This document shows, piece by piece, positions 21,107-33,100 of a stretch of 64,000 nt of DNA. Position 1 is the stretch's first letter. Each line of letters opens with the position of its first letter. The position numbers were made by a program, and so were the translations under genes. The DNA is from Panopea generosa (Eukaryota; Mollusca; Bivalvia; Adapedonta; Hiatellidae): NCBI GenBank assembly GCA_029582155.1, contig CM055905.1, positions 65,335,356-65,399,355 on the forward strand, in the 5' to 3' direction. The notes under the pieces were generated by a model that did not search any database, was not told the origin of the DNA, and was given only the letters and a program-made list of their open reading frames with translations.

Positions 21107-24100
21107 GTAAGTCTTAAAAATCTTCTTTTTTTTCATATTTTACACTTTCGTTCAAACAGCTGTTTAGTATGGATCATAAAGTTGACGTTTAAACCGTTAT
21201 GTGAACGACTTCTATTGAAGGTTTAGTTGAAAACAGTTGAATTGGATTGAAAACCATGAAAGAAATTTAAACTTATTTATTTTAGCAGTTTAGTTTCAAT
21301 TGTGAAACAAGTTATTTATTATTCAGTGTACCAGGTTACAACTTCAACAAAATTTAATCTTGCTCAAAGTATTCATGGGTAGAACTGGAACTCAGCATAT
21401 ATTGATAAAATGTCTTGCTCTTGAAAAGACACCACACATAGCTGTGGCGGACGATCAAACTTGCTATCCAGGACACAATGATCTATCACTGGACAGTGCA
21501 CTCCAGAAAACAAGTTGGCTGCTTTTAAAAAGCATCCAATGCAGTGGGGTTTTTTGGCCATTTTTATAGCCGTTATTGGGTCATATTCCCAATGGCAAAT
21601 AGTATCTTTTTTTCCCAATTGAATGGTAAAAATTCCCAATTGAAAGCTTCAAAAATGTAAATTGAAACTTGCCATACTTCCTTGATAAAATAAAGAAAGT
21701 TTTCCCCATTCTGAATTTAGAATGACATTGATTATTTAATTAAATGGCCTGATAAGCAAGTGTACACTTTTTATAAATATATAAATATATTTAATGCAAA
21801 AAAATTTCCCAATGTTAATGAAAATGCCGCTAAAATTCCCAATTCCAAGGGTATGGGTCATCTTCCCAAAATAGTGAAAAAAAACACTGCAATGGTAAGG
21901 TCTTATTAAAGTGGTGGTAAATGGATTTAATGAATGTATATGTTTGAGTTTGTACTAAATAGGCTTGTTTATTGATGTAAAGATGCAAAATTTGAGTGAA
22001 ACAACATATTTAATTCAAAAAAAAAATAAAAACAACCGTGCACAGGGTACTAAATACACTTGTGATACCAAATCTTGACCCGGTTCTAGCTGACATGGCC
22101 AAATTCTGGATGCAGGGAAAGGCAAAAGTAGGGTGCTTAATAGTAATTTTGATGTTTAAATGTACTAATCTCAATCAGTATGCATTTCCATTTGCATATT
22201 TAAAAAAAATGTCTTGAAACTTACCATATTTATTTTCTAACGTGCTTAATGTTATGTTATTTACTACTGTGATCATATATATTTCAAAATAATGTGTGGA
22301 TATATAATTTAAACAAAAAAACTAAAAAAAAAACTTGTGCATGTTAGGGGATATGTTTTATTCTTGCAACATTCTGTATATACACCACACCGATAAACTC
22401 ACCTTGTTTTTCAATCGTGTTTTTAAGAAAATATATTTCTGTTGTATCAAGTAAAATAAACAAATGAAGCTGCTTGATTTTGTTATTATTACCGTTGTTA
22501 TGAGTTCAGCATATCATAATAGATTAAATAGGTAAAACCCATTCAATGCTGCTAAATGTAAGGTACTACATATTGACTCTAAGAATGAGACCTATCGCTA
22601 TTCAACGATTGATTCTTTCGGAAATCACATTTTCATTTGGGAGTTACTTTTGGTTGAATTTTGATATTCCGAAACATTGTTGTTGTCTTGACAATGGTGT
22701 GTAATACATGCTTTACATGACCTGGTACTGATACAGGGCTCTTGTTTTGGGAAAGGGGTCGGGCCCCTGACTTTGGGAAAATAAGCGTTATTTTTAAAGA
22801 AATTGGGAAAGTACATAGGTTCCTTCAGTATATGTGTGACGTATTTTAATGTATAAAAAATGTGATGTTCTTGTAGAAGTCTACATCAAAATAATAATAT
22901 TAAAAAATCACCAAAATTTTCCTTTTCTTTTCTTCTGGTTTCTTTGCATTTTGAAATTGGGAATTTTGTTACTCTTGATTTAGAAAAAAATATACAATTT
23001 GCCATTGGGACGGGGCAGAATAACAGCCCCAAAAATGGGCAAACTAGAGCCCTGTGAAGATTAATTTTGTTTTCTTCTCTGTTACAGACACGTGTAGCAA
23101 GCGTCCTGACAGTGGTGTGTGTTATATGCTATACATGGCCTGGTACTATGACAGTAATGTCCATCAATGCCGGGAGTTTGTGTACGGCGGATGTGGTGGA
23201 AACAATAACCGCTTCAAAACGGAAAAAGACTGTTATGATAAATGTGGAGGTATACTGTTAATAATTAGTGATATAAATGTGGATGTGTATACAATCACAC
23301 CTGTCATAAGCAGCCAGCCAGGGGAAAAAGTGGTCTTTTAAGACAGGTTGTTGCTTAATACAGGCCTGTAAATTTGTTCTGAAAGTATATAATTCAGAAA
23401 ATCTATATCAAATGTGGCTGCTTAAGACAGGTGACTGCTAAATAAAGGTGACCGTTTACACAGGTTTGACTGTTTCTGTTTAAATACTATCAGTAATTAA
23501 ATAAATAAGATCCAAGACTACAGGTCATAAAAACTTAAACTAAGAAATATCACCCTTTATGTGATACATGACCACCAATATGTGAAATATGATGCATTTG
23601 AACCATTTACAAGAGTTATATCCCTTTGCAAAATATTAAATGAGTTTGCATGTTTGCTGTTGTATTCTAATTTCATCTCTGCATCATGTTGATATTTATT
23701 TATAACTTTAATTTTGTTGATAATAATTGCCATAGCTTGTTTGTTTGATGTTTGAATATTTATCATCATTTTTATGCCATCGATGATCAATTAACATAAC
23801 CACTCTTTCCTTGGATCCTTAACGGTTTGCTCCAGAACATCCATCTCCACAGGAAACTGATCATTTTCCCACTTAAATCAGCGGTGAGACACAAATGACC
23901 TCGAGATGCAATGTTGTGTATCAGTTATTACAGAATCTGAAGCCGGGCAGGGATTTAAATTCAGGACACCTGAGTTGATAGACAGATGTGCTACCGATTG
24001 AGCTAACCAGAACCGGCTGCCATGGCATACATGTGTCATTTAAATGAATTGAAACCTTTCTGTTGCAATTGTTGTTGATATCTTGAAATGACGCTAAATA

Positions 24101-27100
24101 TTCAAACAAACAAACACCCTAGTGACAGCATTTGTATATTTTTATAATCATCACAGCAGGAATATTAGTTAAAGAACTGCGTCTTTAAACAAAACCCTCG
24201 CATAAATATCCTAAACAAACGTGATATTCAATACATTTTAGAATGGCAGCAGATTTTTTTATCTTGATCGTCTAAAACTGAAATACCGTAGTCACATGTT
24301 TATTTCTAATGTTCATGAATTTTAGGCTATAATAAATTAATTACTAGATTATCATCCCCGCCCTTCCCCTAATTTTCATGCCGCCCTGACCCTTTTTATT
24401 TTAATAAAAACAAAGCACAAAAAAGACATCAAAAAAATTAAAAATTAAAATAAAAATTAAAATCCTCCCACCCTTCCCGTTTTTAAGAAAAAAATTGGAT
24501 GATAATCTAGCAATTAATTCATAATGGCCTAAACTGTATTATCACATAAATTACAGTGGGGGACTGTAAGGCCATTATAAATTAATTGCTAAATTAATTG
24601 CTAGATTATCATCCACAATTTTTCTTAAAAAGTGGGAGATGAGGGGATTTTTATTCTTACACCCCCGCAAAATTTTTAGGGTGGCATATAGTAATAGCAG
24701 TGTCCGTCCAGTATTTGCGTGTCCGACCTGTAACTATGTCATGCATAGATAGATTTTGTTAATACCTGGTACAAATGATCAACATAACATGTTGGTGTTA
24801 CATGAGTAAGACCCCCAACCTGTGTGCCTGTAAGTGGCATATTGATATAGTACATCGGACTTGAATCAAGTTCAACCCTTTATTCCATAGATACGCGTTT
24901 TCCCGCACCAATCACAGAAGATGTTTGAAAACAGTGCAGAAAGAGTTCAGATTGCTCGTAACGAGCAATCAGAACTATTGCTGCACTGTTTTCCACTCTG
25001 TCACTTAATATAAACATAATTCACCCATTGCTGATATGTGGTGAATTAATGCAGAGTCCAAGAAAATGTTGATGGAGCAAAGGGAAATAAGCTTGTAACA
25101 AGGCCATCCTTAAAAAAATGTTTACCTACTCAAAATTGCAGCTTCAAAGTGTTTTGGTGGGTTTTTTTTGATGATTTTTGTCCTTTTTCCTTTTAAATGA
25201 CCATGCAAAATCAAAATTTAGCCAAAACAATTATCTACCTACCCCACATGAAAAATACTGGGTCGGAGCACAGGAAACAAATAATTTTTTAAGGATGGTC
25301 CAAACATCTTGTGATTAGCCTGACAAAACATCTACCTGGTGATGGCAAATTAATGAGTTGTTATCATACAGTAGCTGATGGCAATGGAAGTGTTGTTGTA
25401 TGTGTGTAGGTAAGAATGTTTTATGCTGAATTTTGTACTCTAAATCAAAGACTTATATAGAAGGATAGGAAACTAACATCTCCTGACTAAATGTTGATAA
25501 AATAGCACACAAAGCAGTAATTATTTGGCAAATTAATCATTCTGAATTCGCAGGCAACTGAATTCTTGTGTATATAAAGTGTTAGTTGTATGTAATTTTA
25601 GATATTTTAAATGTTTCGATCATGAAAAATGATTTTGAATTAAAGGTATTGAGGTTTGAAGTAAAATTTATCATAACTTGTTATTTTAGCTGCAATATAC
25701 AAATTTTGTAATCAGATGTACTTTAACAATTTAACACACAAATTGCTGGGAATGGTATTGTTTTGATGAGAATTTCATTCATGCAGTGTAAGAATGTTGA
25801 TTTGTGTTCCTGAGATGCATAGAAGTTAAGCTAATTGAAAACGAGATATTACGAGACTTTGTGTGAATATGTGACATCAGTCAGTTGCTTTTCTTTCTCT
25901 ATAATTCTTTGACTTGTTTAACAAAGAACCGTAATTCATATTTATGTATATATCAACTTGGGCGAGGGATACAAAAAAACGAAAAAAACGAAATAACACC
26001 ACAAAAATACTACAAATATCAAATGCAATAAAAAATCTCAAAAGGTGACAAAACAGCAAACAACATGACTTTATTAAAAGCAATTTGGTCACTTCACACA
26101 ATTTTAACCAATTGCCACAAAACTTATCTGACCAAAGCTCATGGTTGGTGAGCTACTCTGATTGTCCGTTGTCCTTCCTTCCATAAACTAAATGTAAGAC
26201 AGAGTTATGGCACTTGAAACATCAAAAATTGCTTGATTTGATATTGCATGCACTCTAAGCAAAATCATGCAGTTTTCATTTTGTAAGTAGACTGGTAAGT
26301 GACTGGTTTGTAGACTGGTAAGTGACTGTTTTGTAGACTGGCAACTGGTTTGTAGACTGGATAGTGACTAGTATGTAGACTGGTAAGTGACTGTTTTGTA
26401 GACTGGCAACTGGTTTGTAGACTGGATAGTGACTGTTTTGTAGACTGGTAAGTGACTGTTTTGTAGACTGCTGACTGGTTTGTAGACTGGTAAGTGACTG
26501 GTTTGTAGACTGGTAAGTTAAGTGACTGTTTTGTAGACTGGTAAGTGTTCATCTGAGAGTATTCCATAATTCATGATTATTTAAATTTATGAACTAGTAA
26601 ATACTTTATAAATATAATATTTTGGAAAAAAATTAACTGGCCAAAGTAGATTTTATGTTATTGTAAAATGAATGTCAAAAATGTGTCATTTGATGTTGTG
26701 TTCACTCTAACACTGACATAGTTTTTATTTGATCTTCTTCAATCTTGAACAGTAGTTATTGAAACCAAATACCTTGGACATGTTTTTTAACTGGCCTAAT
26801 CAAATAGTTTATGTTAGAGTTATGGCCCTTAAATCGTCAGAAATTACATGTTTCGGCATTGTGTTCACTCTAGCACTCCAAGGTTTTATATTGGATTCTC
26901 ACTAAACTTACACAGTAATATCTCATACAAGTTCTTAAACTGATTAAATAAGATAATTAATATTGAAGTTCTGGCCTTGGAATTGTCACAAATTATGATA
27001 TTTACCCTTGTATGTTCTCTAGTACATTATGATATTTACACTTGTATGTTCTCTAGTACATTATGATATTTACACTTGTATGTTCTCTAGTACATGATGA

Positions 27101-30100
27101 TATTAACCCTTGTATGTTCTCTAGTACATTATTATATTTACCCTTGTATGTTCTCTAGTACATTATGATATTTACACTTGTATGTTCTCTAGTACATGAT
27201 GATATTTACCCTTGTATGTTCTCTAGTACATGATGATATTTACCCTTGTATGTTCTCTACTCTAGTACATGATGATATTTACCCTTGTATGTTCTCTAGT
27301 ACATTATTATATTTACCCTTGTATGTTCTCTAGTACATTATGATATTTACACTTGTATGTTCTCTAGTACATTATGATATTTACCCTTGTATGTTCTCTA
27401 GTACATTATTATATTTACCCTTGTATGTTCTCTAGTACATTATGATATTTACCCTTGTATGTTCTCTAGTACATGATGATATTTACCCTTGTATGTTCTC
27501 TAGTACATTATTATATTTACCCTTGTATGTTCTCTAGTACATTATGATATTTACACTTGTATGTTCTCTAGTACATTATGATATTTACACTTGTATGTTC
27601 TCTAGTACATTATGATATTTACCCTTGTATGTTCTCTAGTACATGATGATATTTACCCTTGTATGTTCTCTAGTACATTATTATATTTACCCTTGTATGT
27701 TCTCTAGTACATTATGATATTTACACTTGTATGTTCTCTAGTACATTATGATATTTACACTTGTATGTTCTCTAGTACATGGTGATATTTACCCTTGTAT
27801 GTTCTCTAGTACATAATGATATTTACCCTTGTATGTTCTCTAGTACATTATGATATTTACCCTTGTATGTTCTGTAGTACATGATGATATTAACCCTTGT
27901 ATGTTCTCTAGTACATGATGATATTTACCCTTGTATGTTCTCTAGTACATGCAGTTTTTATCTGATTTTTACCAAACTTGCAAAGTTGTAATAAAACCCA
28001 AAATATCTGTAATCTATTAATCCCTGTCCAGCCACAGTCTCCATGATAATTGATATACAACATTGCGTCTCAGTGTCATTTGTCTCTCTCTCTTCTGATT
28101 CAAGTAGGAAAGATATCATTACTTGTGGAGATGGGTATACTCTTATACTGGATGACCTTCCACGATACCAGGAAAGAGTGGTTAACTGATTATCTATTAG
28201 CTCTCAATGGCATAAAAAGTAACTAAATATTCAATCCACCTATCAAGTTAATGTCCTTGAAAATATTTTACTCAGGTAACATATATGTTACAAAATTGAT
28301 GTTGACCGCAATTAATTTGTTAAATTTAAAAACAAGGTAAGAAAATTTTTTCTTGGTTGATCATTCCTGTCATATCAGGATTTAACACAATACCAATAAT
28401 TACTTTTTTAAAGTTGTTTAGTATATAAATATATATATATATATATATAATTATGTATGGAGATAATTATTTGTGATATATGTAATATATATAAAATATA
28501 TGTCTAATGTTTATAGGAAAGTCACGTTTTATATTGTGCAATAAAAAAAATATTATTGCAGATCAATTGATAGAACTACACCCACCCACGGGCTTGAAGG
28601 TTGCCGTTGCCACAGAAAAAATAGTGTACATATACTGGTACAGACCCAGAAACTTCCAACTTCACTCTCCAGAAATCACAGCTTATAACAGCACTAACAC
28701 CACTTCAGAAAGTTCCCAATATACTGTGGTGAATAACACACAGACGTCTGCAGTGAAAGGCACAGGTGTAACCCATGTGGTGTTACACAATGTCAATGTC
28801 ACTCCCCAAACTCATGTTGATAACAAAACTACCATCAGTTCTACCAATGGGTCAGCACCTTCAACACCTGATGGAAAAAATAGTGTGCAGTTTAACAGTT
28901 CAGATTCTAAGCCTGATTCATCAAGCCAAGGTTTGGCAAGTGATGATAAAAATAAGACGATGGATAATGCTACAGATACGGGAAATGGTGATAACACTGG
29001 AGTGCAGCAAACAACAAAATCTGTTGATGAGAAAACAAAGGTGGCCAATGATACAAATACAGGGAATGGTGATAACCCGGGAGTGCAGCAAACAACAAAA
29101 TCTGTTGATGAGAAAACAACAGCAAAACCAGTTGTTATAAAACCGCTTGGCGAACATAATATAGCAGGCATTAATATGAACATCAGTGACTTCATTGGAA
29201 AAAAGAGAGTGCCTTTTTATTTTGCAAAATTTACCAAAATGCAGCACTATGTCATAGCATACAAGAAAACATCTGGTAAGTGATATGTTTACAAGATATG
29301 TGGACCACATGGTCCTGTGGTAGAGCATCTTCCCCATGATCGGCGGGTCCTGAGTTTGATACTCCACCATGACTGTATGTGGTGTCCTTTAGTGAGACAT
29401 TTTTTCAGATATGCTTAGTACTGGTTCTACTCAGGAAGATTTCAAGTGTAAATTGTATGAGCTGTAACTACTTGTTTTATAATCAAAGTTAAATGAAACA
29501 TTTTAAACTGTTTACAGTATGCTCAAATTATTCATAATTGTCATCTCAAACAAATCATGACAGATGTGTATAATAATCATATTTTGAGAAAGTTATATAA
29601 TTCCTGATTATTGTAAGTAGACTGGTGAGTGACTGGTTTATCAGATATTGTCACATAATTCATGATTATTGTAAGTAGTCTGGTGAGTGACTGGTTTATC
29701 AGATATTGTCACATAATTCATGGTTATTGTAAGTAGACTGGTGAGTCATGACTGGTTTATTGAATATTGTCACATAATTTATGGTTATTGTAAGTTGACT
29801 GGTGAGTGACTGGTTTATCGGATATTGTCACATAATTCATGGTTATTGTAAGTAGACTGGTGAGTGACTGGTTTACCGGATATTGTCACATAATTCATGA
29901 TTATTGTAAGTAGACTGGTGAGTGACTGGTTTATCGGATATTGTCACATAATTCATGGTTATATTAAGTAGACTGGTGAGTGTCTGGTTTATCGGATATT
30001 GTCACATAATTCATGGTTATTGTAAGTAGTTTGGTGAGTGACTGGTTTATCAGATATTGTCACATAATTCATGGTTATTGTAAGTAGACTGGTGAGTGAC

Positions 30101-33100
30101 TGGTTTATCAGATATTGTCACATAATTCATGGTTATTGTAAGTAGACTGGTGAGTGACTGGTTTATCAGATATTGTCACATAATTCATGATTATTGTAAG
30201 TACGCTAGTGAGTGATGGTTTTAAGACATTTGTACTGGTAACATGGTATATCTGTTTGGAAATAACTACCTTTTTTCTTCTTCAGAGAAATCTTGGCATA
30301 ATATCACAGTGGGTGGGAACCTGACAGACTACAAGGTCACAGGGTTAAGTCCTGCCACAGACTACATGATACAGATATCCGCTGTATATCTCACCAACTC
30401 CTCCATACCATCACGTATTGTCAAATTCAAAACCAAAGAGGATCCGTCGAAAGCCAGTGAGTATTCATGTGTCATAAGGGTGTAATATATAGATTATGTA
30501 GCTTTAAGGAAATAGAGTTCAGTTAGTTTTAGTTACTTTATTACTTCCCTTTAGTTCTATGTTCTTAAAATAACCAACACAGTGCAGTGAGCTCGACATA
30601 GTCGTCACAATGGCAGTTCAGCGCATGCACGTGCCTCCGTTTTGAGATTCAGCGTCATACACAATCATCATGGAGACTTCGCGGATTGGAACTCAAGCTC
30701 AAACCCATGGATTTAACATCAAACTGGCTACAGACTGAGCTAACCAGGTACGGCAGCTCTATTATGAAGAAAATTCAAAGTCTATAGGAATCACTTTAAA
30801 ATCCCCTTCCTGGGTAGAACCAGTAATGAGTGTTATTTCAAGAAGACATTGGGTCAAGCGGGCATCGAACCCATGGGCACTGCCATGAGCGGCCAACACT
30901 TTATCCGCTACACTACCACTACATAGTGTTCCTCACCTACATAGAACTTATTGTATTGTAAATTGTAATGTATTTAAAATGTTGTTAAATAGAATTTAGA
31001 AAAGAATATACTGATAAATGGAAATAGAATGGGGTTTTACACCATTTTCAACACATTTCAGGTTATATATGACTTATCCAGTTTTATATGTGGAGGAACA
31101 CCTCAGTATGATTCTGAGTAGAGCCACTGTCCTTCCACAAGTAACTGGCAATCTTTCTCACATAAAGTTTTTGGAGTAAGTAGGACTTGAACCTAGGACC
31201 TTAGCAGTGATAGGTAAGTGATCTTGAGACAGCACCTTAGAACTCCCGGCCACAGAGGACCCTTCCCCTACCAACCCCCGAGAAAAGATGATCAGTATAA
31301 GGTATTGCCAGTTACTAGTACTCATGTACTTGCTGAAGGACGACTGGCTCTAGTCTTGATTTACATGTGCATCTGACATCTTCCTCCACCAGTAAATCTG
31401 GTTTGAATCTCAATTAAAAACACATCTAACTGAAAGTGGACATACATATAGTTTATGGACCAGGACAAGGGTCATTCCTAGGCATACTCCAGTCCTATAT
31501 GCCAGCGTGTATAACTCATAGTTAAATGTGGAAAATAAAATAAAAAATTGAAATGCTGAAAAAGCAATAAAAATGAAGACGAAGGGAAGTATGGGGTAAG
31601 AGGTTTGTGCTTTAGGAAATAGAAAACCTGTGTAATTTTGGGCGATTTGAATGATTTCACAGTCCTTGTCACTGTCACTGAAAACTATTTATTTGCAGTT
31701 TTATTAAAACAAATCTCAGGGGAGGATCCCCAGTCCCCTGCAAATAAGAGGACAACCCTCCTCCCCCTGGTGTATACTAAAAAATCATCTAAGAACGCCC
31801 CTGAGGATACCTGAAACCACTGTCCAGTTAAGAAAATGATTATACACACATACAGTCAAACCTGTCTTAAGCAGCCAGTCAAGGGAAGGAACAAAAGTGG
31901 CCTTTTAATACAAGTGATTGCTTAATACAGGTTAATTTACTCTGAAAGCATAGAAATGGGAAATAGAAAATACAGTTGCTTAAGACAGGTGGTTGCTTAA
32001 TAAAAGTGACCACTTACACAGGTTTGACTGTATTTTAATTTCTCTTTTTTTTTTGTTTTATGGAGAACATTTTATTTTTTCAGCAAATTGTTTTTGCGAT
32101 CCACATGGAACAATCGGCGGATTCAAGACATGTAAGTTGTCCCTGCAGCATCTGCCATGGTGTCATTGCAAGCCGGGCATCACAGGGTTATTCTGTGAGA
32201 TCTGTGCCCGGGGCTACTACAGGACCGGCCCTAGTCTACCGTGCCACAAGTGTCCCTGTTCCGAAACGTCGTCAACTGGTGCATGTCATTTTAGTAAGTT
32301 GTACTATTAAATATTGGAAACCATTATGTAACTGTTACCAGACAATTACATGTTGTTACAGTCAAACCTGTCTAAAAGAGAGTATATCAGGAAAAAACGC
32401 TATAAATGTCTTGAAACAATTAAATTATTTTTCTTCTTTTTTTAAAAAAATGTTAGGGTGTCACTGCACCCACTTTAAAAAAAACAAACCTGAACAATGT
32501 ACCAGTTATTGTGCATTTAAATGTGGATGTACATTCCTGCTATGAAAAAAAAAATACTTGATAATAATTTGATTTGAAATTTTTTTTACCATGGAAATCC
32601 TAGACCTTATTTTAAATAGAACAAAGAACAACATTCAGCTGTGTAGTGAGACCTTTTAAAGAACCTATTTTCTCAGTGGCGAAACTCCTCTAAGTTGGGT
32701 AAAAAGAGGACAGTCTGACAAGTTTAATGTACAAAAAAATGTTCTCTTTACATCTGAAATGCATTATTACATTTCCAGTTGGTGGGTACCTTCACTGTAC
32801 ACGCTGTCTAGAAGAATATACAGGAAATCTTTGTCAGCGCTGTGGAAATGGTTACTATAGAGACACAGTGACAAAACCATCTCTGTGTAAAAAATGTGAT
32901 GGGTGTCATAACATCAAACCGGGACTCATCTGTGACCCGCATTCAGGTATGTCAAATAAAAGGTTTGGCCTTTTTTTGCCTACTCTTTAACTTGATGTGA
33001 TTTTATTTTGTTTAGGTCATAATAAATGTATTGCCTGATTGCCATCCTCACCTGTCTACTAATTTTCATGTCACCCGACTCATTTTAATAAATTTTTTCT

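Noticed and set aside
26992-27955. Regular 34-bp direct repeats reminiscent of a CRISPR array
   Set aside because: Head-to-tail units without unique spacers, in an intron of an animal gene: an ordinary minisatellite.
28812-29370. Two minus-strand frames of 127 and 149 codons with hydrophobic repeats
   Set aside because: They are antisense to the well-supported exon 3 of the MEGF9-like gene and its 81-nt repeat.
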